64,000 nt of DNA from NCBI RefSeq assembly GCF_031157275.1, contig NZ_JAVIFW010000009.1:303184-367183 (forward strand), written 5' to 3'. Source of the DNA: Streptomyces sp. LHD-70 (GTDB lineage Bacteria > Actinomycetota > Actinomycetes > Streptomycetales > Streptomycetaceae). Position 1 is the first letter of the stretch, and every line of letters begins with the position of its first letter. Positions 25,496-34,364 of the stretch are shown here, one piece after another. Under the pieces are notes generated by a model. That model searched no databases and had not been told where the DNA came from. It saw only the letters and a program-made list of their open reading frames with translations. A program made the translations under genes and the position numbers.

Positions 25496-26925
25496 ACCGT
25501 GCCGTGGCGCGCCTGCGCTCGCTTCCGCTGCGCTCCCGCCTCGCGCTGCTCGTCACCACGGCGGTCGCGGTCGCGGTCGCGGCGTCGGCGGTGGCCTGCT
25601 GGTTCCTCGTCCGGGACGTGCTGTACGAGTCGCTCGACGACACGCTGCGGCAGAACCGGGTGGACGGGGACCTGGTGGCCGAGATGGCGCGGCAGGGGGA
25701 GTGCAAGGCGTCCGGTCCTGTCGTCAGCTACCCGAACCCCGGCTCGCGGGTGCTGAAGCTGACCATCCAGGTGGTCAACCCCGAGGGTGAGCGGTGCGTG
25801 ATCGGCGGGGAGCCGCTCAAGGTCACCCCGTCCGACATCGCGGTGGCGACGGGCCGCAGCAGCGACACCTCGCACGACGCGAAGACGTCCGACGGCACCG
25901 ACTACCGCGTCCTCACCTACCCCTTGGAGCACTACAAGGGCGCGGTCACCGTCGGCCGCCCGCTCGCCGAGGTGCACTCCACTCTCAGCAATCTGACGCT
26001 GCTCCTCGCCCTGGTCGCCGGGGTTGGTGTCGTCGGGGCCGGGGCGGCCGGTCTGTGGGTGGCGCGTACGGGTCTGCGGCCCGTGGACGAGCTGACCGGC
26101 ACGGTGGAGCACGTGGCCCGTACGGAGGACTTGACGGTCCGCATTCCCGCGGACGGGGACGACGAGATCGCCCGCCTGTCCAGATCGTTCAACGCGATGA
26201 CCGCGGCCCTGGCCAGCTCGCAGGAGCGGCAGGCGCAGCTGATCGCCGACGCGGGGCACGAGCTGCGGACGCCGCTGACGTCGCTGCGTACGAACATCGA
26301 GCTGCTCGCCCGCAGTGAGGAGACGGGGCGGGCCATCCCGGCCGAGGACCGCAAGGCCCTGCTCGCCTCCGTGAAGGCGCAGATGACGGAACTGGCAGCG
26401 CTGATCGGAGACTTGCAGGAGCTGTCCAGACCGGACGAGAGCGGCCGCTCGGGGAAGGTCGAGGTGGTCGCGCTGCACACCGTGGTGCGGACGGCGATAG
26501 ACCGGGCGCGGCTGCGCGGGCCCGAGCTGAGCATCGAGGGGGAGCTGGCGCCCTGGTACGTACGGGCGGAGGCGCCCGCGCTTGAGCGGGCGGTCGTGAA
26601 CGTCCTCGACAACGCGGTGAAGTTCAGCCCGCCGGGCGGGCGGATCGACGTACGGCTCGACCGGGGCGAGTTGACCGTGCGGGACCGCGGGCCGGGGATC
26701 CCGGAGGACGAACTCCCGCATGTCTTCGACCGGTTCTGGAGATCGCCCTCGGCACGCAGCCTGCCGGGCTCGGGCCTCGGGCTCTCGATCGTGGCGCGGA
26801 CGGTGCAGCAGTGCGGGGGCGAGGTGTCGCTGCGGCGGGCGGAGGACGGCATGGGAACGGTGGCGGTGATCCGGCTCCCTGGCGCACCGACGCCGCCGCC
26901 GGATACTCCGACGACGGCGAGGTGA
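25492..26925 (+). CDS. Membrane sensor histidine kinase
   Basis: The 477-residue kinase has transmembrane helices at about 18-40 and 167-190, enclosing a roughly 125-residue extracellular sensor. A HAMP domain (about 190-243) follows, then a HisKA box with His256 (AGHELRTPLTSL) and an HATPase domain with N, G1 and G2 boxes. Two extracellular Cys residues (about 71 and 102) could form a disulfide. The ATGA overlap couples it to the response regulator gene. Confidence 0.93.
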   Translation: MNRAVARLRSLPLRSRLALLVTTAVAVAVAASAVACWFLVRDVLYESLDDTLRQNRVDGDLVAEMARQGECKASGPVVSYPNPGSRVLKLTIQVVNPEGERCVIGGEPLKVTPSDIAVATGRSSDTSHDAKTSDGTDYRVLTYPLEHYKGAVTVGRPLAEVHSTLSNLTLLLALVAGVGVVGAGAAGLWVARTGLRPVDELTGTVEHVARTEDLTVRIPADGDDEIARLSRSFNAMTAALASSQERQAQLIADAGHELRTPLTSLRTNIELLARSEETGRAIPAEDRKALLASVKAQMTELAALIGDLQELSRPDESGRSGKVEVVALHTVVRTAIDRARLRGPELSIEGELAPWYVRAEAPALERAVVNVLDNAVKFSPPGGRIDVRLDRGELTVRDRGPGIPEDELPHVFDRFWRSPSARSLPGSGLGLSIVARTVQQCGGEVSLRRAEDGMGTVAVIRLPGAPTPPPDTPTTAR

Positions 26926-26999
26926 ACTGCGTTGCTCACCATGGGGAGTTGGCTCGCCAGTGCGGCGACCGGGAAGGTTCGCCGGGGTGGGCGGCGGGA

Positions 27000-27218
27000 G
27001 GCCGCGCGCGGGTCACGCCGGAGTTGCTTGACCTTGACGCGGTCGGCAGTTGTGGAGAACCGGACGACGCGTTCTTCGGCGTCCCAGCTGTAGAGCATGG
27101 TGGTCAGATGAGGATGGCCACTGCGCTTATTGGTGGCGAGGGTGCCGAACTGCTGAGTGCTCAGCAGTTCGGAGAGGGCATCGTCGGACAGAAGCCGAGG
27201 TGCTGGACCTTGAGTCAT
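27000..27218 (-). pseudogene. Truncated PPOX-class F420-dependent oxidoreductase
   Basis: From ATG 27218 the minus strand encodes about 73 residues typical of a split-barrel PPOX/F420-dependent enzyme (LSTQQFGTLATNKRSGHPHLT, TMLYSWDAEERVVRFST). The similarity stops abruptly at RDPRAA. The remaining reading frame only runs antisense to the histidine kinase. About half of the usual 130-150 residues are missing, including the C-terminal cofactor region. The 26926-27292 interval holds nothing else I can identify. Confidence 0.75.
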
Positions 27219-27292
27219 GACGTGCTCAACTTGGGCGTGCGCCTGGGCATTTCGCGCAAGCCAGAACCCAGCCACCAACTTTCGCAACAGGC

Positions 27293-27496
27293 CTAGCCGT
27301 CCGCCCGCACGGCACCGACGAACGCGGACCAGGCACCCGCCGGGAAGACCAACGCCGGGCCCTCGGGACGCTTGCTGTCACGGACCGGGACCACGCCGGG
27401 GTAGCCGTCGGCGACCTCGATGCAGTTGTTGTCGCCGCCGTCGCTGTACGAGGACTTGCGCCAGGCGGCCGCGCTGAGGTCGAGGGTCTGCTTCAT
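27293..27496 (-). CDS. DUF397 domain protein
   Basis: This 67-residue protein has the DUF397 pattern: AAWRKSSYSDGGDNNCIEVA, then VPVRDSKRPEGPALVFPAGAW. In streptomycetes such proteins pair with XRE regulators of the WhiJ/Scr1 type, often in developmental or toxin-antitoxin-like pairs. It overlaps the upstream XRE gene by four bases, supporting a functional pair. Confidence 0.92.
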   Translation of the reverse strand: MKQTLDLSAAAWRKSSYSDGGDNNCIEVADGYPGVVPVRDSKRPEGPALVFPAGAWSAFVGAVRADG

Positions 27497-28317
27497 GATC
27501 GGTGCTCCTCCATGACATCCCGGATGAACGCAAGCGAGTCCGGCGGGGACAGCGCCAGATCTCGAAGCCGATCGTAGGACAGTCGGTGATACAGGACACC
27601 GTCGTCGTCCTCGATCAGCTCGCCCTTCCTGTCACCCTCCACGTAGGCGACACCGCTCCCGTCCTGTTGCCAGAGCAGCGTCAGCGACGCACTCATGTGG
27701 TGGTGGACGCCCGACTTGAACGGAAGCACCTGGATCACCACGTTCGGCCACTGCGCCACCGCCTCGATGCGCAGCAGTTGCTCCTCCCAGGTCCGCACAC
27801 ACGCGGGAGAGCGCCGGAACGCGTACTCGTCGATGATGACGCGGACGTACGGTCCGGGCTCCTGCTGCAACAGCTGCTGGCGCCCGAGCCGGGCCGCCAC
27901 CTGTTCCTCGACCAACTCCTGCCCTTCAGGTGTTGCCTGGGGTCCAGACAACACCTCCTGGGCGAAGCCTTCGGTCTGTAGAAGTCCTGGTACACCGGGC
28001 GTGTATTTCCACATCACCCGAGCCGTCTCCTCCAGCTCCATGAAGTCCCTGTACTGATCCTTGAAGACCTCCCGCTTAGCCGCCTTCCAATGCGAAACCA
28101 GCAGGTCACCAGCCCCGTAGTAGAGGTCGAGTTCCTCCATCACGCCCAGCTTCGAGAAGCGTTGCCCGGACTCCAGGCGGGACAGATAGCTCTTGTCGTA
28201 CGCCGTGTCCTCGGCCAGTTTTCCCAGCGATATCCCGGCCTTCTCGCGCAGATATCGCAGGGTCCGCGCCAGCGTGTCCCGCCCCGATTCGCCTACCACT
28301 TCCGGCATATCGGACAT
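27493..28317 (-). CDS. XRE-family regulator with DUF5753 domain (WhiJ/Scr1-like)
   Basis: This 274-residue protein has an N-terminal helix-turn-helix (LRYLREKAGISLGKLAEDTAY, YLSRLESGQ). A DUF5753 ligand-binding domain follows (GVPGLLQTEGFAQEVL, PNVVIQVLPFKSGVH). Its stop overlaps the DUF397 gene start. The family includes WhiJ, a developmental repressor that works with a small DUF397 partner. A palindrome with GTTGCCCC arms lies 25 bases upstream and may be its operator. Confidence 0.92.
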   Translation of the reverse strand: MSDMPEVVGESGRDTLARTLRYLREKAGISLGKLAEDTAYDKSYLSRLESGQRFSKLGVMEELDLYYGAGDLLVSHWKAAKREVFKDQYRDFMELEETARVMWKYTPGVPGLLQTEGFAQEVLSGPQATPEGQELVEEQVAARLGRQQLLQQEPGPYVRVIIDEYAFRRSPACVRTWEEQLLRIEAVAQWPNVVIQVLPFKSGVHHHMSASLTLLWQQDGSGVAYVEGDRKGELIEDDDGVLYHRLSYDRLRDLALSPPDSLAFIRDVMEEHRS

Positions 28318-28341
28318 ACAACCCCCTTGCCGTTGCCAGCC

Positions 28342-28362
28342 GTTGCCCCTTCAGGGGGCAAC
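28342..28362. promoter_or_regulatory. Palindrome upstream of the XRE gene
   Basis: GTTGCCCC and GGGGCAAC are perfect eight-base arms around TTCAG. Further GTTGCC and GTTGCA half-sites flank them at 28332 and 28374. This is a candidate autoregulatory operator for the XRE/DUF397 pair. The rest of 28363-28657 shows no supportable gene. Confidence 0.55.
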
Positions 28363-28657
28363 ACTCAACCCCTGTTGCAGCGTAGGGCGTTGGCGTAATC
28401 ATCGAGACACGAACGGTAATCACCGCTCAGCGAACATTCCCCTGCCCTTTCCTGCCTGGAGTCTCGCCGTGGTTCAACGTGTCTTTCTTCTCTACCTGTT
28501 GCTCGCACTGAGCCTGCTTCTCCCCCCCGCGAGGGGGGCATCGGGCCGGGGGTGCGGCTCCCGGGCGTCGCGCTCGCCGGCGGCTTGAACTCCGGCTCGC
28601 GGTCATGGGGTTCGACATGGGTCCCCGCCGCATCCACGGCATGGCGGTGGGGCGGCG

Positions 28658-28975
28658 ATGAACGGCGACGGGCTGCGGTTGCTTCCCTGGAGTTCGGGTG
28701 ACGGGAAGCCCTGTTATCTCAGTACGGATGATCCGCACAGCATCCTCAGCCTGCTGGCGGACGACCTTGAGGAAGAGCAACTGGTCTGCGGGGAAGACGT
28801 GTTGGCGGGGGCGGTGGCCGTTCTTGCCGATCCCGTGGCCGGGGAGCGCGCGGTGCGGTTCGCGCTCGCCCGGGCCGTGGAGTCGTTGCGGGAGGTGCTG
28901 CGGGTCGCGGTGAGTCGGGGAGGCCGACTCGAATCAGCTGCCGTTGTGCCGGATCATGGACTCGACCAGGCCTGA
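28658..28975 (+). CDS. Conserved-type hypothetical protein
   Basis: This 105-residue acidic protein has a short N-terminal strand region (LRLLPWSSGDGKPCYLSTDD) followed by helices (SILSLLADDLEEEQL, AVRFALARAVESLREVLRVAV). The ATG overlaps the stop of a short upstream frame (ATGA at 28658), hinting at a truncated upstream partner. Its last 42 bases overlap the convergent PI-PLC gene. I cannot assign a function; the proximity to an XRE/DUF397 pair is typical of small streptomycete accessory proteins. Confidence 0.6.
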   Translation: MNGDGLRLLPWSSGDGKPCYLSTDDPHSILSLLADDLEEEQLVCGEDVLAGAVAVLADPVAGERAVRFALARAVESLREVLRVAVSRGGRLESAAVVPDHGLDQA

Positions 28976-29824
28976 CCTCGTGTTCGGGTAGTCCATCGGC
29001 ACGATGCCCAGGCCCTTCCAGTCCGCGCCCGCGCCGGAGAGGAGCTCGTGCACCTGCGGGTTCAGGCGGTCCGCGTTCCAGCGGGGCGGCAACGCAGCGG
29101 CCGTACTCACGAAGTTGATGTAGCAGGGGCCGGGCTCGGCGGCCGCCTTCCGGAACTGGGCTTCGATCTGCGGCCACTTGGCGAACGGTTCCGCCATGTA
29201 GTCGTCCTGGATGGCGAAGGCGGAGGTGTCGCCCCAGCGAATCCCGCCCGGCAGACCCCCGTTGTCCGCGAGGAGGACCACCTTGCCGCGTGCCCGCCCG
29301 AGCGAAGGCAACGTATCCCCGATGTGGAACAGCGAGCGCCAGCCGCGGGCGTCCAGGTAGTCCGTGAAGACCGCGGCGAAGTCGGCGTCGGACACCTCCG
29401 AGTACTCCTGCTTGACGCGCATGAGCACCGTCTCGGAGGGGTGCGCGGCGAGGAAGTCGCGGCAGGCGATCAGGACGTCGCCGAACATCAACTCCTGGTA
29501 GAACGCGCCGTGATGGATGGCGAAGGAGCCCTCGATGGCGCGGCAGCGCACGTCGAGGAAGCGGATGCCGGAGTTCAGCTGCTCGGCGATGGTGGTGTTC
29601 TGGCACTCGGTCCAGGGGCCGCCGAAGCGCGCCCCCGAGTCGTGCGTGCCCGGAATCGTGAGTGAGCTCAGCGCGGCGCCGTCGGCGAGGCCCGCCATCC
29701 AGCCCTGGGCAACCAGGGCGGTGGCGGACCCCGCGTGCGCGGCAGCCGTGCCGGCGCAGGTGAGGAGCCCGGCGGCGGAGAGGGCCGCCGCTCCCGTGAG
29801 GAATCCCCGTCGGTCGATGGTCAT
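28934..29824 (-). CDS. Tat-exported phosphatidylinositol-specific phospholipase C-like enzyme
   Basis: The N-terminus has a twin-Arg signal (DRRGFLTGAAALSAAGLL) and an AHA cleavage site near residue 31. The roughly 265-residue mature domain has the PI-PLC X fold with a catalytic His in IPGTHDSG (residue 61) and a second in IHHGAF (about 104). This indicates a secreted enzyme that cleaves phosphatidylinositol or related phosphodiesters without calcium. It converges on and slightly overlaps the preceding hypothetical gene. Confidence 0.88.
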   Translation of the reverse strand: MTIDRRGFLTGAAALSAAGLLTCAGTAAAHAGSATALVAQGWMAGLADGAALSSLTIPGTHDSGARFGGPWTECQNTTIAEQLNSGIRFLDVRCRAIEGSFAIHHGAFYQELMFGDVLIACRDFLAAHPSETVLMRVKQEYSEVSDADFAAVFTDYLDARGWRSLFHIGDTLPSLGRARGKVVLLADNGGLPGGIRWGDTSAFAIQDDYMAEPFAKWPQIEAQFRKAAAEPGPCYINFVSTAAALPPRWNADRLNPQVHELLSGAGADWKGLGIVPMDYPNTRSGLVESMIRHNGS

Positions 29825-29911
29825 GACAGGGAGCGAAGCACAGGGGGCGGGCGGGGCGACAGATACGTAAGTGACAAACGTGCGGAGGGAGTTGGGCCCC
29901 CTACTTGTCGA

Positions 29912-31138
29912 TCACTTGTCGAACGTCAGCCCCACCCCGCTGAGCCGCACCCGGATGCCGTCCTTCTCGACCTTCACGTCGCGCAGCCGTACATCCCCGG
30001 TGCCCGGCAGTTTCGGGAGCTGGAAGCCGAGGGAGAGGCGGTCGGCGAGGGCGGGGCGGGTGAGTTCGGTGAGGCCGTCGAGGAGGGCCGGGTCGAGGCC
30101 GAGCTTCTTCAGGAGCCAGGGGTGGCCCATCGCGACGTCGATCAGGTTGAGCTTCATCAGCTTCTTGACGAAGTGCGGGGAGCCGGTGAGTTCGGCGAGC
30201 TTCCGCTCGTTGCGCAGCGCGGCGCGGACCGCAGAGTCGGGCACGCCGAGCCGCTCGACGACCGCGTCGACCCGGAAGAGGGCCTTCAGCTTGTCCGTCT
30301 CGTGGCGCAGCCGGGCAGCGGACTTGGGGCTCAGATGGAGGCCCTCGTCCGGCCCGGTGCCGGGGCGGTACGTGGCCAGGTCGCCGATGTCGAGGCGCAT
30401 GCCGCCGATCCGGGTCGAGATGCCGTGGTCGCCGCTGCGCTGGATGCGGGCCTCGGCGGCCACCCGCAGATCGTGCCCGGCGACGGGCAGGGTGCCGCGG
30501 GCGATCACCCGGTCATGGCCGCGGGCGGTGAACGTGACCTGGGAGGCGCCCAGTTCACGGTTCAGGTCGTCGAAGGAGAGGAGCACCTCGCCGTCCATGG
30601 AGCCGATCTCGGCGCCCTTGAAGTCGAGCAGGCCGCCCTTGATCCGTACGTCGTGGGCGGTGGCTCCGACCTTGGCGAGGGAGATGCGGTCGGCGGCCAC
30701 GTCGGGGACGGTGAGGCGGACCGTGTCCAGGCGGTCGTCGAGGGCCTGGGTGAGGAAGGGGAAGCCGTCGATGTCGACCTCGGGGGCGGCGCTGAGGTGC
30801 ATCGCGTCCTTGAGCTTCGCGGCGGCCTCGTGCTCGGTGTAGAGGAGCGCCCAGCGGTCGCCGAGGCCGAGGAAGGCCGTCACGACCAGGAGCAGCACGA
30901 CAACCTTGGCGGCGATCGGCAGCCCCGCGAAGCGGTTGCGTTTTCGGCGGCTGTTGCGGCGGTGGTTGGGCGGCGACCAGTCGTCATCATCCGGGTCGGC
31001 CTCGTGCAGGAACTCGTCGAGCGGGTTGCCAGCCAGGGCGGCCAGCTCGTCGTACGGGTTCTCGTAGCCGTCGACGGGCCTGCTCTCGTAAACGTTGTCT
31101 GGACGATCTGTGGATATGCGGTGGGGGGTGGTGCGCAT
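29912..31138 (-). CDS. Large LmeA-like phospholipid-binding protein (DUF2993)
   Basis: The protein has 408 residues. An N-terminal, acidic, disordered cytoplasmic tail (about 1-70) ends in RRNSRRKRNR. One membrane anchor (about 75-95) is followed by a DUF2993 domain with IDGFPFLTQALDDRLDTV. It is longer than the paralogue at 17842 and has an extra helical insertion in the middle. The stop region is a short tandem repeat in which TCGACAAGT occurs twice, each copy followed by stop-like bases. The role is probably envelope lipid binding. Confidence 0.85.
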   Translation of the reverse strand: MRTTPHRISTDRPDNVYESRPVDGYENPYDELAALAGNPLDEFLHEADPDDDDWSPPNHRRNSRRKRNRFAGLPIAAKVVVLLLVVTAFLGLGDRWALLYTEHEAAAKLKDAMHLSAAPEVDIDGFPFLTQALDDRLDTVRLTVPDVAADRISLAKVGATAHDVRIKGGLLDFKGAEIGSMDGEVLLSFDDLNRELGASQVTFTARGHDRVIARGTLPVAGHDLRVAAEARIQRSGDHGISTRIGGMRLDIGDLATYRPGTGPDEGLHLSPKSAARLRHETDKLKALFRVDAVVERLGVPDSAVRAALRNERKLAELTGSPHFVKKLMKLNLIDVAMGHPWLLKKLGLDPALLDGLTELTRPALADRLSLGFQLPKLPGTGDVRLRDVKVEKDGIRVRLSGVGLTFDK

Positions 31139-31232
31139 CGGGTCATCTGACCATGCACGCCACCCCCCACAGCAAGTCCCTACCGGGGGTAGGGGCAGGA
31201 AAGCGTCACTTGAACAACGTCACACTGTGACA

Positions 31233-33032
31233 TCACTTCACGACGGTGATGCGGTCCGCCTTGGGCGGCGCGATCGGCTGGTCCGCCGAGGAGTTGGCGG
31301 CCAGGTAGTCGTTGAAGGCCTTCAGGTCGTCGCTGCCGACCAGCGGGTTCTTGCCCTTGCCGAGCTCGGTGAAGCCGTCGCCGCCGCCCGCGAGGAACGA
31401 GTTCAGGGCGACCCGGTAGGTGGCGGCCTCGTCGATCGGCTTGCCGTCGAGGCGGATCGAGTCGGTGACGACGCGGTCCGCGCCCGCCTGGGTCATATCG
31501 AGCGTGTACGTGAGGCCCTCCGAGACCTGAAGGATCTTCGGGGAGGCCTCGTTCGGGCCGCTGACCTGCTGCTTCAGCGCGGTTACCAGCTGGGCGCCGG
31601 TGAGGTCGACCAGGTTCACGGTGTTGCTGAACGGCTGCACCGTGAAGGCCTCGCCGTACGTCACCACCCCGTCGCCCTCGCTGCCGCTCGCCTTGTGGAC
31701 GAGGTCGGAGCGGATGCCGCCCGGGTTCATCAGGGTGAGCGCCGCCTTGTCGTCGAGGGACTTGGCGTGCGCGAGCTGGGCGTCCGCGATCAGGTCGCCG
31801 AGCGGCTGCTCGGGCGTGCCCGCGCCGCGGCCCGGGATGTCACTGGAGATGTAGCCCACCGGCTTGCTCGCGATCGGCGCGGCCAGCTTGTTCCAGCGCT
31901 CGATCAGCGAGGTCATGTCGGCGGCCTTGGGCACGTCCCGGCGTACGACCTTGTTCGCGGACCGCACGCCCGCGCGCACGATGTCCTTGGTCTTGCGGTC
32001 GTACGTCAGCGTCGTGTCGGTGTAGAGCTTCCCGTACGACGAGGCCGAGGTGACCAGGCGCGGCTTGCCCGCGGGGTCCGGGATGCTGCACACGTACGCC
32101 TGGTGGGTGTGGCCCGTGACGAAGGCGTCCACCTTGGGCGTGACGCCCTTGGCTATCTCGGTGATCGGCCCGGAGACGCCGTCACCGGGACCGGGGCTGT
32201 CGCAGTCGTAGTTGTACGCCTGCGAGGCCGGCTCGCCGCCCTCGTGGACGAGCGCGACGATCGACTTCACGCCCTGCTTGTCCAGCTCCTTGGCGTACTT
32301 GTCGATCGTCTCGATCTCGTCGTGGAACTTCAGGCCCTTGATGCCCTCGGCGGAGACGATGTCCGGGGTGCCCTCCAGGGTGAGGCCGATGAAGCCGATC
32401 TTCACCCCGTTCTTCTTCCACACGGTGTACGGCTTCAGGAGCGGCTTGCCGGTCTTCTCGTCCGTCACGTTCGCCGTGAGGTACGGGAAGTCGGCGCCCT
32501 TGAACTCCTTGCCGTCCTCGTAGCAGCCGTCCTTCGGGTGGCAGCCGCCGCGCTGGATGCGCTGCAGCTCGGCGCGGCCCTCGTCGAACTCGTGGTTGCC
32601 GACGCCGCTGACGTCGAGGTCCAGCTTGTTCAGCGCCTCGACGGTCGGCTCGTCGTGGAACAGGCCGGAAAGCAGCGGCGAGCCGCCGATCAGGTCACCG
32701 GCCGCTACGGTCGCGCTGTAGCGGTGCCCCTTGCGGGCCTCGCGCAGCGACGTCGCGAGGTACTCGACCCCGCCCGCGTCGATCTTCTGCTCGCTGCCGT
32801 CCTCCTGGCGCTCGGTCACCTGGCCCGAGGAACCCGCGGGCGGCTCCAGGTTTCCGTGCAGATCGTTGAACGAGAGCAGTTGCACGTCCACCGTGCGCCC
32901 CCGGTCCGTCCCGCGCGCCCCCTCGGCGCCCGCGGGCAGCGCCGCCGCGAGCACCCCGACGCTCGCACCGAGCGCCACGACGCCCACCACCAACCGGCCC
33001 CCGATACGGCGCCGTTGAGCTCTGCCTGACAT
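31233..33032 (-). CDS. Secreted 5'-nucleotidase / UDP-sugar hydrolase family metallophosphatase
   Basis: In this 599-residue protein a signal peptide (about 12-36) precedes a calcineurin-like metallophosphoesterase domain with SFNDLHGNLEP, GDLIGGSP, GNHEFDEG and GHTHQAYV. A C-terminal 5'-nucleotidase domain follows (NPGGIRSDL, FSNTVNLVDLTG). It releases phosphate from extracellular nucleotides. The GGGGAA ribosome binding site is close to the ATG. I see no PHO box upstream, although the gene lies near ppk and pst. Confidence 0.93.
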   Translation of the reverse strand: MSGRAQRRRIGGRLVVGVVALGASVGVLAAALPAGAEGARGTDRGRTVDVQLLSFNDLHGNLEPPAGSSGQVTERQEDGSEQKIDAGGVEYLATSLREARKGHRYSATVAAGDLIGGSPLLSGLFHDEPTVEALNKLDLDVSGVGNHEFDEGRAELQRIQRGGCHPKDGCYEDGKEFKGADFPYLTANVTDEKTGKPLLKPYTVWKKNGVKIGFIGLTLEGTPDIVSAEGIKGLKFHDEIETIDKYAKELDKQGVKSIVALVHEGGEPASQAYNYDCDSPGPGDGVSGPITEIAKGVTPKVDAFVTGHTHQAYVCSIPDPAGKPRLVTSASSYGKLYTDTTLTYDRKTKDIVRAGVRSANKVVRRDVPKAADMTSLIERWNKLAAPIASKPVGYISSDIPGRGAGTPEQPLGDLIADAQLAHAKSLDDKAALTLMNPGGIRSDLVHKASGSEGDGVVTYGEAFTVQPFSNTVNLVDLTGAQLVTALKQQVSGPNEASPKILQVSEGLTYTLDMTQAGADRVVTDSIRLDGKPIDEAATYRVALNSFLAGGGDGFTELGKGKNPLVGSDDLKAFNDYLAANSSADQPIAPPKADRITVVK

Positions 33033-33170
33033 CTGTTCCCCTTCACAGTCCGCACGGTCGAGCGGCAGCCTAGAGTCAACGCGCGTAGCGCAACAGGGGG
33101 TGGCGGGTTACGAGCAGGTTGCCCCCGGGGTCGCCCGACCGACCGGCGAGCGGCGCTACCACCGCCGGTT

Positions 33171-33257
33171 CCATGGGCGTGTCCGCGAAGTCCCGTCGTC
33201 GCCCGGAGGGCGGCCCTGCGGCGGCCCTGCGGCGTGACTTCGCGGACCCGCCCATGG
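33171..33257. repeat. Long inverted repeat between the 5'-nucleotidase and mshD genes
   Basis: CCATGGGCGTGTCCGCGAAGTC-type arms (33171-33192 and 33236-33257) match in 21 of 22 positions around a 43-base GC-rich loop with repeated GCGGCCCT. The interval lies between divergent genes, so a simple terminator role is unlikely. The structure sits just before the mshD start and may act in its 5' leader. Confidence 0.7.
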
Positions 33258-33291
33258 GGTTACCGGCGCGAATCGACGTACGCTCAAGGGC

Positions 33292-34215
33292 ATGACAGAC
33301 GCAGCTCCCGCGGTCCCGCCGCGTTCGATCCAGACCCTCGACGCGCTCACCGAGGAACAGGCCGACGCCGTGCTCGCGCTGCTCGCCGACGCCGCCCGCG
33401 CCGACGGCCAGCAGGCCGTGTCCGAGCAGGGCCGGCTGCAGCTGCGCGGAGGCCCGCGCGACGGCGTGCGGCACCTCCTGCTCGACGTCGGCGGCGAACT
33501 CGTGGGGTACGCCCAGTTGGAGGACACCGACCCGGTCGAGGCCCCGGCCGGTGAACTCGTGGTCCACCCCGGGCACCGCGGCCACGGCCACGGCCGGGCC
33601 CTCGGCACCGCGCTGCTCGCCTCCTCCGGCAAGCGGCTGCGGGTCTGGGCGCACGGCGGGCACGCCGCAGCCCGGCACCTCGCGCAGGTCCTCGGCCTCA
33701 CGCTCTTCCGTGAACTGCGGCAGATGAGGCGCCCGTTGAGCCCCGACGCGATCGCCGAGCCGGCCCTGCCCGCGGGCGTGACCGTACGCACCTTCGAGCC
33801 CGGGCAGGACGACGCGGAGTGGCTCGCGGCCAACGCGGAGGCCTTCGCGCACCACCCCGAGCAGGGCTCCCTCACCCAGCGCGACCTCGACGACCGCAAG
33901 GCCGAGCCCTGGTTCGACCCGTCGGGCTTCTTCCTGGCCGAGAACGCCGCGGGCGAGCTGCTCGGCTTCCACTGGACGAAGGTGCACGCAGCGGAGGGCC
34001 TCGGCGAGGTGTACGTCGTGGGCGTCCGCCCCGCCGCCCAGGGCACCGGCCTCGGCAAGGCGCTCACCGCGATCGGCCTGCGCCACCTGGCGGCCGCGGG
34101 CCTTCCGACGGCGATGCTGTACGTGGACGCGGACAACAAGGCGGCCGTCTCGGTCTACGAGCGGCTCGGCTTCAGCACGCACGAGACGGACCTGATGTAC
34201 CGCACGGAGACGTGA
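33292..34215 (+). CDS. mshD: Mycothiol synthase (MshD)
   Basis: This 307-residue protein has two tandem GNAT domains. The N-terminal one has a degenerate acetyl-CoA loop (VHPGHRGHGHGRAL), and the active C-terminal one has VRPAAQGTGLGKALTAIGL. MshD acetylates Cys-GlcN-Ins in the last step of mycothiol synthesis. The length, tandem architecture and C-terminal LYVDADNKAAVSVYERLGF are typical. Confidence 0.95.
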   Translation: MTDAAPAVPPRSIQTLDALTEEQADAVLALLADAARADGQQAVSEQGRLQLRGGPRDGVRHLLLDVGGELVGYAQLEDTDPVEAPAGELVVHPGHRGHGHGRALGTALLASSGKRLRVWAHGGHAAARHLAQVLGLTLFRELRQMRRPLSPDAIAEPALPAGVTVRTFEPGQDDAEWLAANAEAFAHHPEQGSLTQRDLDDRKAEPWFDPSGFFLAENAAGELLGFHWTKVHAAEGLGEVYVVGVRPAAQGTGLGKALTAIGLRHLAAAGLPTAMLYVDADNKAAVSVYERLGFSTHETDLMYRTET

Positions 34216-34239
34216 GGCTCTCCTCAACTCGGCGCCCCT

Positions 34240-34285
34240 GAATGACCGTTGGGGGCGGCATCCGAATGACCGTTGGGGCGGCATC
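34240..34285. repeat. Tandem duplication (about 23 bases) downstream of mshD
   Basis: GAATGACCGTTGGGG-CGGCATC occurs twice in direct succession in the mshD-GntR intergenic region. No gene is present. The trailing GGCGGCATC...GACGCCGCC (about 34274-34310) could form the mshD terminator stem. Confidence 0.75.
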
Positions 34286-34324
34286 GAGGGCTTCAGCCCT
34301 TGACGCCGCCCCTTCTTTGGATCA

Positions 34325-34352
34325 CCCTTTCACTACTTGATTAGTGAAAGGG
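34325..34352. promoter_or_regulatory. Perfect palindromic operator of the GntR/ABC operon
   Basis: CCCTTTCACTA and TAGTGAAAGGG are perfect 11-base arms around a 6-base spacer, ending 12 bases before the GntR start codon. The position fits autorepression by the YtrA-type regulator encoded next. It also covers the probable promoter and ribosome binding site. Confidence 0.85.
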
Positions 34353-34364
34353 GGTTGAGCAGAC

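Noticed and set aside
25932..27287. A long minus-strand frame that begins with PPOX-like residues
   Set aside because: Only about 73 residues resemble a PPOX protein; the rest is antisense to the histidine kinase. It was recorded as a truncated gene instead.
28365..28640. A minus-strand gene in the gap after the XRE gene
   Set aside because: It has no ribosome binding site and poor codon bias, and the product is low-complexity.
33033..33110. A PHO box upstream of the 5'-nucleotidase gene
   Set aside because: No GTTCACC-type direct repeats at 11-base spacing are present on either strand.
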